From positions 40,535,140 through 40,599,139 of the forward strand of contig NC_081411.1 in assembly GCF_030272615.1 (NCBI RefSeq): DNA of 64,000 nucleotides. Direction: 5' to 3'. Made by a program: the position numbers and the translations under genes. Every line of letters starts with the position of its first letter. Position 1 is the stretch's first letter. Below, piece by piece: positions 22,101-32,857 of the stretch. The notes beneath the pieces are model-generated. The model worked only from the letters and a program-made list of their open reading frames with translations. It searched no databases and was not told where the DNA came from. Source of the stretch: Cryptomeria japonica. Its lineage: Eukaryota > Streptophyta > Pinopsida > Cupressales > Cupressaceae.

Positions 22101-22112
22101 AAAGGGGGAGAT
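22101..22112 (+). promoter_or_regulatory. Polypurine tract of element D
   Basis: AAAGGGGGAGAT immediately precedes the 3' LTR, in the context CATCAATGCC shared with A, B and E. A second AAAGGGGGA lies upstream near 21942. Confidence 0.92.
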
Positions 22113-22839
22113 TGTTGGGAAATGCACACTCCAATGAGAAATTGTAGGTGATTGAAGGTATTGTCATTGATGGCAACCTTACAATCCTATGGCACCGGCA
22201 CCGGCACTGGCAAAGATGGACATCGACACCCTGGCCGACAGGATGTTATTTATTGTATCTTGTTATTAATTGTAATATCTTTTTGTAAGCTGACAAGGCG
22301 AGTTGTATTATGACTCATATAAGTATGAGTTCTTGTAAATCATTTTATAGATGTGGATATGGTTATATTATTGATGTGAATATTAAGGCAGAGTTTGGAA
22401 TAAGGTTTTGGAGGTTGCAGAGCTTAAACCGATACTGAACCTGGCATAGCAAATGCTGATCCAAAGCAGTACATGACACTGGATTTATATAATCCACCTT
22501 TTGTAATTCAATGAGACTTCTCTTTTGTATTTAAGCAGTGAGCTTTAGGCAGTTGGCCTTCCTGCATGTGCAGGCCCCTATTGTAACAATAATATTCACT
22601 TATTGGCCAGTAAGCGAATATTGTGCGAATATTGTGTGTCACAAATCCCACTGAGGTTTTTCCCATGCCGGATTGCTTTCTATGTTGTGGTTGTTGTTAT
22701 TATTTACTACATTAATTCTAGTTTACTGGTACACTATTTTGACATGCAATTCATTTAATAAGTTAAGAAAATCCATTAACTGGTTAGATACTGATTCACC
22801 CCCCCCCCCCCCCTCTCAGTATCTTTGGGAATCCTAACA
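22113..22839 (+). repeat. 3' LTR of element D
   Basis: 727 bp, TGTTGGGAAATGCAC to GGGAATCCTAACA. Compared with the 5' LTR it lacks part of the GGCACCGGCA repeat and about 30 bp after the GGTTTTTCCC box, has a small GCGAATATTGTG duplication near 22615, and has a much longer C run (13 C around 22800). The differences indicate some age since insertion. Confidence 0.92.
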
Positions 22840-22844
22840 AAATT
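22840..22844 (+). repeat. Target site duplication, right copy (element D)
   Basis: AAATT, identical to 16153-16157. Confidence 0.9.
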
Positions 22845-23133
22845 AAGAGCCCAAATGAGACTATGATGAGATTTAAATTAACAAATGACTCATATTCTTA
22901 AATCAATTATAAATTAAGTGCATATGAAGGTTATATAATGTATAGTATAATGAGACACTAAATTAGTGCTAACAAAGCATAAAATTGGACACGCTAATTA
23001 AAGGTATACAATTTATGATGCTACAATACTATATATCATGCTCCTACTAAAAATGTTGATGTTTAGTATCACTTTGTTTGAGAGATGGTTGAGAGTGGAT
23101 AGGTCTTAATTAAAAAAATTGATACTTTAGATA
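22845..23133. other. AT-rich segment without recognised features
   Basis: Continues the sequence that D interrupted. About 290 bases, AT-rich, no ORF, no repeat unit and no similarity to other parts of the window that I can see. Confidence 0.6.
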
Positions 23134-23299
23134 TGTTGAATATCCCAAACAACTAAGAGGGGGGTGAATCAGTTGTACCAATTAAAATATTTCACTTATT
23201 CCACATAAACAGATCCAGTTGTAAGGAAACTTGCAGCCAACTTTATGACAATTTCCACATAACCCAATTTAGATTTTAATCAAATCAACAAATAGAATC

Positions 23300-24530
23300 T
23301 ATTGGCCATTTGGAGGAATTGATTATGTATTGCATTGATGTTTTGTTATTGATGTCAACACTAGCTGCTTTAGCTACTTTACTGGTATCCTTTTGGTCCT
23401 GGTAGGTTGTTTGGTTTCTAGTTGGTTAGATCATGTTGATCTAGTATACTCTTGTATGCTTTGGCTTATGTAATTGTCTTAGATCTTCTACTCATGCTAC
23501 TCAAATACATGTTCAGTTAGTTGGTATTGACTTGGTGATCGGATGCTATCTTATATGTTGTTAAGCCTGGTTTGTTGATCCAGTGAGGGTTTCACCAACA
23601 GAGATTTGTTGAAGATCTTTTGATGCTATGCATAAGTGGTGTTGGTGTGGCTTCTAGTAGAGTTTTAGGATGTTGATGGTTATCATGTTCCTATTCCAAT
23701 TGTTTAGTGGTGTTCCATTTAGTACCGAGCCTATTCTATACTATCTAGGTTATGGACCGACTTAATATAATGTGTTGATTGGTCTTCTCGATGTGTTTCC
23801 AGGATGACTTATGAGTTGGATGATATTTGTTTGGTCTTAGGCTGACATGGTTTATAATTATGTAATTGGGTTATTATTTGGGTGGTCGACCTTATTGTTT
23901 AAGGTCTAGGTTTTATATATATGTGTGTATGATCTCATTGTAAATCGTGATAGATGATGGGATGGAATGCAAGCAAATAATGTAATAATCATTCATGTAG
24001 AGGATTTGGCCGATCATTGGTGACCAAGTTGGGTTTATGTAAGAGGATTAAGTTCTCTAGTATTGAGATTAACCAAAACTGTACTCAGTCATAGGAGATG
24101 CTATTATTACAATTCATTCTTCATTTTGGATTGTAGTCTAGATTTTTATGTAGTCAGTGAGACTCATTTTGTAATGAGCAATGTGCTCTAGGTTGTTGGA
24201 ATTCCTACAAGTGCAGGCCCCTCAATTTGTAATCACATACTTACTACAGAAGTATTATCTGACTATGGGTAGACTTCCCACTGTGGTTTTTCCCTTTATC
24301 AGGTTTTCCACGTACAAATCTTGGTGTCATGTGGATGGTATCTATTCTCTAATTGTTTCTTTTGCTTAATTGATATATCTGTTATTTTGGTAATTGGTTT
24401 ATGTATTCCGGTATTGATCTTATTTGTTCTGGTATTAAACTTTTAATTTCTTAAGGTTCTGGTAATTTGGTGACAACTAATTCAACCACCCCCCTCTCAA
24501 TTGTCTTCTAGTTATTTGAACTGTCTAACA
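23300..24530 (+). repeat. 5' LTR of element E
   Basis: 1231 bp, ending in a C-rich tract then GAACTGTCTAACA. The first bases read TATTGGCC where the 3' LTR reads TGTTGGCC, so the terminal G has mutated to A. It contains the GGTTTTTCCC box near 24285. Confidence 0.9.
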
Positions 24531-24532
24531 AT

Positions 24533-24544
24533 TGGTATCATAGC
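24533..24544 (+). promoter_or_regulatory. Primer binding site, tRNA-Met type with one mismatch (element E)
   Basis: TGGTATCATAGC differs from the canonical TGGTATCAGAGC at one base (G to T). It lies two bases after the LTR. Confidence 0.85.
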
Positions 24545-24587
24545 TCTGGTCCTCTCTGCAAAAGCTTAACTGCTTGAGGAAGATCTT

Positions 24588-25560
24588 ATGGTGACTAACA
24601 GTTCAAGTTCATCTAGTTCATCTGCAACTGTCTTTCAGAGAGAAATTCCTAGGGTTGATGGAAAAAATTACAGAGTATGGAAGATTTAAATGGAGACTCA
24701 TCTAAGATGTCTTGGTAAGGAAATCTAAGAGATCACTAAGAATGGTGTTACCCCTTTTAATCCGACATCTGGCAATCCTCCTCTAGAAAAATTAGATAAG
24801 GAGCTTGAGAATGATTGTAGAGCTAGAGAATCCCTCTTGTGTGCACTTTCTGATCAGCAAATACTGGGATTAATTAACAAATCGATAGCAAAGGCTATAT
24901 GGGACAAGTTGGAGACTCTTAATGAAGGTGACCTTACTATTAAGATTTCTAAACTTGATGGTTACCATGTGAGATATGAGAATTTAAAGATGGAAGAAGA
25001 TGAAAGGATTACTACATTTATGCAAAGGGTAAATGAAATTTTCATGGGAATTCAATTTTGTCATGGATCTCTGAGTAAAGATAAAATAGTTTCTAAAGTT
25101 TTGAGAGCTTTACCACTAGCTTATAAGATGAAGGCTGTTGCTTTTGAGCTTGAGCTTGAAGAATTTGGACCTTCTTTCATGCATTTACATCATTAACCAG
25201 GAAGCAAGATTGGAAAGCTTTGTATGCAAAGGAATTAGAATATATGAAGAAAGAAGATGAAGAATTTGAGCAACTTGAAGCCCTATTTTCTAGAAGAGTA
25301 CCTAAAGGATAGGTAGGAAGTAAGTATGAAGGAAAATCACCCTTTAAATTTTTTGCATGTAATAAGATAGGTCATTTTGCATCTAGATGTCCTGAAAGGA
25401 ATTCAAGATTTGAAGAAAGATCTAGAAGATCTTTTAAACCTAACCCTTGGTATCAAAACAAGCAATAGTATAGTAAAAACATAGATAAATCATGCTACTT
25501 TGTGGATGAGGAAGGTGTGACTGATTCTAATGATAAACCGACATAAGACTCTGCTAGTGG
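24588..25560 (+). pseudogene. Copia Gag of element E, broken
   Basis: The ATG 24588 begins MVTNSSSSSSSSATVF. Typical Copia capsid (UBN2-type) features follow: NYRVWK, CALSDQQILGLINKSIAKAI, WDKLETL, FMQRVNEI and ALPLAYKM. TAA stops lie near 24687 and 24726. The frame changes near 25170-25200; then EALFSRRVPKG and a knuckle FFACNKIGHFASRC (first Cys position is Phe) near 25350-25390 are readable, with further stops. Expected role: capsid and RNA binding. Unlike the gag of A-D it has the usual capsid block and one knuckle. Confidence 0.8.
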
Positions 25561-25582
25561 TTTCGGCAATGGAAAGGAATGG

Positions 25583-26883
25583 GTGTTCCTAGCTATCAAG
25601 GAAGATGATCTGGTGCTAGAAGAGAATGTACCTGAAGAAAAGACCCTTGCTGCTAAAATTCAAGATAAGGATGAATGGGTAATTGATAGTGGATGTTCAC
25701 ATCATATGACTGGAAATAAAAGGAATTTTCTATCTTTGCAAGAATTTTATGGTGGTCTAGTTACATTTGGAAATGTCAAAGCATGCATGAGCAAAGGAAA
25801 AGGAACTATATCATTAGATGGTAAGAAAAATAGTGATAATGTTTATTATGTTGAAGGTTTAAGGCATAATCTTTTGAGTGTAAGACAGTTGGTGGATAAG
25901 GGATTTCAATTACAATTCAAGGATGGAAAATGCAAGATCATTAATAGATTTGGATTGGAGATTACAACCGGTACTCATAAAAAGGTAATATATGTCATTT
26001 GAATTCTGGTGAGAAGAATCTTTGATTGCACAAATTGACAAGAGTTGTCTTTGACATAAAGGCTATGTCATGTGAATTTTGATTGCATGGTAAAGATCAG
26101 TTCAACTAAGGCAATTACAGATATGCCTAATATTGTGAAGCCCTATAATCAAGTATGTAAAGAATGTCAAATGGGAACATAGGTCATAACCTCTTTTAAG
26201 AGTATACAAGACAAATTTAATGATGTTATTTACCTTATTCATACTAATTTGTGTGGCCCTCCTAGAATCAAAAGTTTTCAAGGTGATAGATATTTTATGC
26301 TAATCATTGATGATTATTCTAGAATGATGTGGGTTACTTTTCTAAGGGAGAAATTTGAGGCTTTTGAAAAGTTTAAAATATTTAAATCTAAGGTTGAAAC
26401 TAAGAAAAGATTCAAGATTAAGTGTTTAAGGTCAGATCATGGTAAAAAATTCACAACCGGTGAGTTTAATAACTTTTGTGAGAAGCATGGCATAAGGAGA
26501 CATTTTTTTTTCTCCCCAGACACCTTAGCAGAATGGAGTTGTGGAAAGAAAGAATAGAACTATCTTAGATGCTTCTAGAACCATGATGATAGAAGCTAAT
26601 CTACCTCATATCTACTAGAGAGAAGCAGTGAGTACAGCAATTTATACATTCAACGATTCATATCAAAGGAGAAACTGGTAAGACACCTTATGAATTATGG
26701 TTTGGCAATACACCTATAGTTAAGTACTTCAGAATTTTTTGTAGTAAATGTTATATCAAGAGAGATGATTTCATTGGCAAGTTTGATCCTAGATGTTATG
26801 AAGGAATATTTCTTGGTCATTTTAATGAAAGCAAAGCATATAGATGTTATAACAAAAGATTGCAAAGAATTGTGGAGAGTGTT
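25583..26883 (+). pseudogene. Copia protease and integrase of element E, interrupted by element F
   Basis: The protease shows WVIDSGCSHHMTG (catalytic D-S-G at 25685-25693) and LRHNLLSVRQLVDKG. After a stop at 26000 the degraded GAG-pre-integrase region (LHKLTRVVFD) leads to the integrase core: HTNLCGPP at 26240, where the family has HTD (first catalytic Asp now Asn, AAT 26246-26248), DDYSRMMWV, CLRSDHGKKF (second Asp) and, after a frame change, NGVVERKNRT with the Glu. A TAG near 26618 replaces a Trp. The sequence runs to FLGHFNESKAYRCYNKR and VESVNV, where F is inserted. Integration of cDNA is the family role; this copy is dead. Confidence 0.85.
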
Positions 26884-26888
26884 AATGT
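26884..26888 (+). repeat. Target site duplication, left copy (element F)
   Basis: AATGT, identical to 44986-44990; the duplicated bases belong to the integrase/RT linker of E. Confidence 0.92.
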
Positions 26889-28545
26889 TGTGGGTTAGGA
26901 AATAGGAAATCATCACAAACAAGAGAAACAAAACACTAGACATGATAACTCAATCACAAAAGAACTCATTGCAATGAATCTAATCCTAAGCACACTCAAT
27001 AGAGACATCAAAACAAAGCATTCAAAAGCAAAGATCATGCAAACCAGATGACGATTTGGATGCTTCTTCCATGCGGCTCCATTGTTCTTCTTTCCTCTTC
27101 AAATGGATTTGTGGATCTCACCTACAAGTGCACACATACAATTGAAAGCAAGATGGATGTTGGTTATTGATCAAGAGTACTAGAAGCATAAATTTGATAG
27201 TTTGATTAGGGATTCGGGATTGATTGGAGAAAATCATCCAATTTATAGAAGAATTGGATAGATGACAAGATTAGCATGATGCAATTCAAATGGAAATTGC
27301 AAATCAATATGACAAATTATGACAAATTATGCACTTTCTATGCACAATTTGATTGATTGATAATTGATGACAAATTGTGACAACTTCTATGTCAAAATTG
27401 ATTGATTGTCAATTATGACAATTTATGACAAATTGAAATGTCATTCCCATGGAATTAGGAGATGAAATAGGAGGGAAAAGAAATGAGAAATTAAGAAATT
27501 AGAAAATTGATGAAAATTAGGAATTAGAAATTGATGGAAACAATAGGAAATTAGGAACTAGAAGAAATTAGGTAAATTAATTAATAATTTGTCATTTATT
27601 AATTAATTTACAAGAGGAAGAATAATTAGCCAATTAAATAAAGATTTAATTGTAATGAGAAGACTTAGGATTAATAAATAATTTAGTAATCCTAGAGGAA
27701 GAAATGACAAATTAGGTTAAATGAATAAATCATAAAACCCTAGAAGACGAATTAGAAATGCAAAAATGACAATTAGGTCTTGATTGAAGATAATTAATGT
27801 CATCATTTTGAATTGATAAATGACCAATGTGACAAAATGATTTGATTGATAAATGCGCCAATTGACAAGGAACAATGACAAATTGATCCAAATTGACATA
27901 ATTGAGACAAACAACGATCGATAGTGAAATCAGTCGCAAAATGACAAAATTGACAAGAGGACAAGAATCGATGACAAAATAGATTGCAAAATGACAAGAT
28001 TGAAAATGACCACGATCAATGACAAATCGATCGCCAAATGACAAAATTAAACATGACAACGATCGAACAATGACAACGATCGATGACAAATTGATCGTGA
28101 AACGACAAGATTGATAAACCGATCACCAGATGATAAGATTGAAAAGAGGACAAAACCCTAATTAGGATTGACGATGTCCAAAATGATAAGATTGATGATA
28201 AGATTGATAAGAGAGAAACGATTGATGACAAATCGATCACAAGATTGATAGGAGGACAAAACCCTAATTAGGATTGACGATGTCCAAAATGATGACAAAT
28301 TAGTACACATTGATGCAATAAGATAAGATCGATCCAAATCATGACTGAATAGTGTTGTCGACAAGACCAAATTTGAGGACGAGATGATTGAAGAATGCAG
28401 AAGAATGACTCGATGCTCGCAAATGATAAAGTTCAAGTGCGAATCATAGAAGAAATGTTAATGCGATGCAAAAACCTAAAATGAGGCAATGCGCAAATGT
28501 TAAAGTATGACTTCGCAAGCATTTGACCATTTTTAGGTGTCTACA
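26889..28545 (-). repeat. LTR of element F (3' LTR in element orientation)
   Basis: Plus-strand reading starts TGTGGGTTAGG and ends GGTGTCTACA. From about 26955 on it matches 43410-44985 with roughly two dozen differences, mostly transitions at CpG. The first 65-70 bp match poorly. The interior is full of phrases such as GATCGATGACAAA. Many short minus-strand ORFs here are by-products of this repetition. Confidence 0.92.
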
Positions 28546-28560
28546 TTTTGCCCCTCTTTG
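28546..28560 (-). promoter_or_regulatory. Polypurine tract of element F
   Basis: The minus strand reads AAAGAGGGGCAAAA directly before TGTAGACACC, the LTR start in element orientation. Confidence 0.85.
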
Positions 28561-29364
28561 AGACAATGTGATTTTAAGCGTTGTTTCAAAGAACAATAAT
28601 GAAAATGCCCCAGACAATAATAATGACATATGCATGCCCCCTCGAGGAATTGGCTGGAAACATGCGGAAAAGAGGCCAATTGATCGATAAAAATGATAGG
28701 ATCGAACAGACTGACAATCGGAGATCGGATGCGTGAAGGACAAGAAATTTAAGGTGCACAAGACCGTGACCAACATAAGATGGAGAGGACGCATGTCCAT
28801 CTATGCAATGACAAAGAGCTATAAATGAGACCAAGAGAGTGAAAATTGCTCATTTGCACTAGCTAAAAAGGAGGATTTGTTGCTCTGGACAAGGACACGT
28901 GCAGACAGATGGCGAACATTCCAACGGCGGATCACCTTGGGGAACGTGTACACACATTTAGATGACCAGAGGATGCAGGAGCAGTGGTATGTATCTCGAA
29001 AACCCATGTTTGCAATTTGATGAATTTGACGCATTTGCAGGACATTGCGGGGCCCACAGGGAATGCAAAAGATGACTCCTGCGCTTGTGTAGTCTAATTC
29101 TGTGCTTGTGTAGGGAGTTCTGCACTTGTGTAGGAAGACACAAGTGCAGGTCACCTAACACAGACGTAGGTTACAAGACACAGGCGCAAGTGTGCATAAA
29201 TGACTCAATTTTAACTCAAAACTGCATGCAAATGACCTGAAAAGGGGTGACAAGGGTGGGATAAGTCAATGTAGATGAAAAACACCCTGATTTGGACATG
29301 AAAATGAGGAAATGCAACCCGTAGGAGCAAACCCTAAAACTGACAAAAAGATGCCCCGATTGTG
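28561..29364. other. Non-coding stretch of element F with a GCGCTTGTGT motif cluster
   Basis: Between the 3' LTR and the antisense ORF. At 29080-29200 short phrases of the type TGCGCTTGTGTAG and GACACAAGTGCAG occur about six times in both directions. A similar cluster sits at 43090-43220 near the other LTR. No credible ORF. Confidence 0.6.
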
Positions 29365-31222
29365 ATGCAGAGTCGACAATATCCATTGATCACGCGGGAG
29401 AATTGACCTGACTGTTTCATGCTACGACATAGACTCAGGAGCATAGAGAGAGACACATTAGTAGGACTGGGGATATATTACATCACATACATGCCCGAGA
29501 TTAGGGCAAACACAGGATTGCTTACCGCATTGGCAGAGCGATGGCATTCGGAGACCTCCTCATTCCATTTGGCGACTGGAGAGACGACAGTGACTCTAGA
29601 GGATGTATGGCACATCCTCCGCATTCCGATACATGGGGAGATGATAGAGTATGACCCAGTGACAGGTAGAGATGCATTATGCAGGCTATTTGAGTGCGAC
29701 ACAGATGATCTGGACATTGTTGAGAGAGAGATCGGCTGGGAGAGCATGGCTTTCGAGTATGACCGATGATATGTGGTGATAGCAGTTGTGATAGCATGTC
29801 TTCTAGCAGGGGATAGACGAGGACATGGATTCCCTATTGGATGGGGAAGAGTGCTAGAGCAGATGGCGACAGAGGGGATAGTGTATGCATGGGGACCATG
29901 TGTACTGGCTATGCTATATTTTCAGCTGCATCAAATAGCGTATCAGGGAGTGCAGACTCTGAGCTATGGAGTCACATTGCTTCAGGTATGGGCATTTGAG
30001 CACATAGCCATATGTCGACCAATTACAGAGAGACAGGTTGTACCACACCGACCATATGTGTATAGCTATGGGGGAGCACTGAGACAGGGTCTGTTTGGAT
30101 ACATATTATACTGGCAACATGAGCTAGACAGACTGAGAGAGTTCATATGGAGGCCATATCAAGATTGCCCCGGATGGTTAGATGATCATGATGAGTTACC
30201 ATATTGCAGACAGGAGAGGTACTTGATTGGGCGACCAGTGAACCGCCAGAGAGTGATTGAGTTGTACCTACCAGAGAGGGTCAGATGACAGTTTGGAGAG
30301 ACGCAGGATGTACCTAGGAGGACTGCATGCTTTGCCTGATCTCACAGAGAGACGAGTCAATGGGGGAGTATGATTCAGCCACATATAGCATATGCTGACT
30401 TTGCACAGCTATAGTAGAGACAGTGGGATTGGTGGTCAGATGTGGTAGATGCTGGGATGACAGAGGAGTATGAGAAATGGTTTGCATGACAATGGCCAGT
30501 GCCATTGACAGATCCAGATATTCCAGTACCGAGGAGACAGGAGGACTTCCCACTCACAGGAGAGGAGGGAGATGATGAGGATGACGAGGATGATGAGGAT
30601 GACGAAGATAGGGGAGAGAATGGTGAGGAGGATGATGATGACGAGGGTGATGAGGATGACGGGGATAGAGATGATGGAGATGATGGTGGTGAGGACGATG
30701 ATGAGCCAGACTCAGCTGATCAGGAGACATTGCAGGATATTCCCATAGAGCCGGGGACAGCTAGGACAGAGGAGATGGATATGTGCAGGGCTACCATAGC
30801 GAGTCAGCAGGATCATATTGCTACATTGGAGAGAGAGCATGAGCAGTTCAGAGCAGAGATAGCCAGACTCATAGAGGCTCGAGATACAGCCATAGCTCAG
30901 GCACAGCGAGAGGGACAGAGAGTCACTGAGTTCATTGGGTCGATTAGGGATGCCAATGCACGGGAGATGGCATAGATGCTGGTAGAGACCGAAGAGGAGA
31001 GACTATATTGGAGGACACTATATGAGAGTGCAGTTCCACCGGAGCGGAGAGCGCCTTCATATTAGGCACGATCGAGGACAGAGAGCAGGTCACGCTCTTG
31101 GAGGTCATTGAGTAGCATGGGGGTGAGTGGACCGATGAGACCACCACAGCTAGGACCAGGGACAGGAGGGACATCATCTGCGAGACATGGCAGGGATGAG
31201 GAGGACAGAGGGAGCACCCAGT
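29365..31222 (+). pseudogene. Plant mobile domain (PMD) protein, antisense to gag-pol of element F
   Basis: A single plus-strand frame can be followed from ATG 29365 (MQSRQYPLITREN), or from ATG 29419, to about 31222 with in-frame stops at 29404, 29767, 30286, near 30325, near 30411 (two TAG), near 30487 and at 30973. Several are TGA where CGA is likely, or TAG where CAG is likely. The N-terminal 300 residues carry the PMD pattern: LLTALAERWHSETSSFHLAT, then GETTVTLEDVWHILRIPIHG, later WGRVLEQMATEGIVYAWG and a Tyr/Trp/Arg-rich end. An Asp/Glu-rich acidic tract (30565-30720) and a short coiled coil follow. PMD proteins occur in host genes (MAIN/MAIL) and inside transposons; antisense extra ORFs are known in Tat/Ogre elements. 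Role in transposition unknown. Confidence 0.8.
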
Positions 31223-32284
31223 GACAGAGGCACGTGCTCCTTATGACAGACAGTGGACAGTATGTAGCTTGATATTATGTAGTCAGCCTGCGGGCCATAC
31301 TTAGGACAGACAGTCTGATTTTGTACTCTGATATTATTATGATATGCGATATGAAATGCATTGATATGATGGATGCAATATGTTATGACTTGTATTATTT
31401 TTCATGGATGGATGATTTATGTACTTGTTTATGAACATTTATGGATGAATTTTTATGTATTTTTTATGCATGTAGGATATGAAATGGATAAAATGCTTGA
31501 TGTGATGCTTGATGGAATGCAAATGTACTAACCAAATGGATGCAGGATGCAACATGCATTTTTGGAAATCAGAGCACTAGACCGAACTGACTATCCGACC
31601 AGACGGAAGAAGTGTTAGTAAGAAGAACATGAGACAGAGGACAATTAAAGATGATGAAAAACTTGCTTTTAGTAATGCACTTTGTAGGTGAGAACCTTTA
31701 TTTTTATGTAACAAAATGGATGTGTAGCATCATGGCATTGAAGGCCAGAGCTGAAATGCAACCCTTTTTGCAAAAGACAGACACAACATAGACAAGCAAC
31801 AATCACAATCAAAAAAGAAAAGGATCATGAACCATCCCGGTCACTCTAAATCACTTGGTGACATCATTGAGCAACATAGGAACATGATCGAAGCCAAAGA
31901 TAAATCAATAAAAAGATAAGATGCACAAATTCCAACAAATCAAACAAACATCTTGATCTTCATTGTCAAAAGTTGAAAGTGTTGATAGGACAATCATGCT
32001 GTCTGGTTTCAAGGAATGCGGTACCCTATCTAAGACAGGACACAGTCTGGTTTTGAGTATACCACACCCTGTATAAGACCCATGATAGTAGGAACAAGGA
32101 CAAATGATTTTGATGCTGATATTCAATTGATATGACAATTGTGATCAGTTTGAAAGTTTGGTTTTGATCGAAAAAGTTCATCTGTTAAAGCATGATTGCG
32201 AGTCGTTGGAGGAATGCTCAGTGATCTGTCGATGCATAAAGGGGATTTTATTGCAAAATGCGTGTTTTTGTGAGTTTTATAATT
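31223..32284. other. Non-coding region of element F
   Basis: AT-rich sequence with no ORF, clear repeat or similarity that I recognise, apart from TATGATATGATGGATGCAAT-like phrases near 31340-31560. It probably includes the 3' trailer of the antisense ORF. Confidence 0.5.
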
Positions 32285-32545
32285 TTTTTGTGTTCATTTT
32301 TTTCAGGACTTTATTTGATTTTTTTAGTGGTTTTTTTCAGGACATTATTCGATTTTTATGAATCGTTTCAGGACATTTTTCAATTTTTATGACTTTTTTT
32401 CAGGACATTTATTTGATTTTTATGACTTTTTTCAGGACATTTATTTGATTTTTATGACTTTTTTCAGGACATTTTTCAATTTTTATGACTTATTTTTTTC
32501 GCAATTTTTTAGAATTTTTTTCAGGACATTATGTGATTTAAACGC
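32285..32545. repeat. T-rich tandem repeat, ~32-36 bp unit (element F)
   Basis: About seven imperfect copies of a unit built on TTTCAGGACATTTATTTGAT followed by TTTTATGACTTTT. Unit length varies through T-run changes. It lies between the integrase gene and the antisense ORF. Confidence 0.85.
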
Positions 32546-32857
32546 TCCAGTGATTGATCATGACGAGGGGAAGACACCCAATGCGCACTTGAAAGACACA
32601 TAGACTGGGACCAGAACATATGTACAAGAAACTAGAGTAGGCAAAACAGTGATGTTGACCAATAACAGCCCTGGAATAGAACATTGGGTCAAGACCAAGA
32701 TAGGCATGATAAACCGGCTGAGAGAAAGCATATCTAGAAGTCATGATGGATGACGGAGCAATAATCTCATTATGCATGGCGCCTGATTGCCAGGTTTTCA
32801 CCATGGTACTTGCCCAAAGCACCTGTTTGCCAGGTTTTCACTAGAGGGTGAATCATT

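Larger units (their letters stand above)
16158..22839 (+). mobile_element. Element D: structurally complete LTR retrotransposon with gag and ORF2/ORF3 but no pol
   Basis: It spans 6682 bp with TG...CA LTRs, a 5-bp target duplication, a tRNA-Met primer site and a polypurine tract. It holds a coiled-coil/CCHC gag and a long ORF2-ORF3 unit. I read through the entire internal region and found no D-S-G protease, DDE integrase, YxDD reverse transcriptase or RNase H motif. It is therefore a non-autonomous element that was mobile as a unit. Plant elements with LTRs and only gag have been described (TR-GAG type); the extra 3.4-kb coding unit distinguishes this one. It would need pol in trans, and E shares its primer site and 3' end. 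Confidence 0.9.

Noticed and set aside
27717-28436. Several minus-strand ORFs rich in Ile, Ser, Leu, Cys in the F LTR
   Set aside because: Repeated GATCGATGACAAA text gives open frames in both LTR copies; no start context, family match or conservation beyond the LTR.
28819-29154. Minus-strand ORF overlapping the motif cluster of F
   Set aside because: In element orientation it lies between integrase and LTR, but it has no domain and is explained by the repeated CACTTGTGT text.
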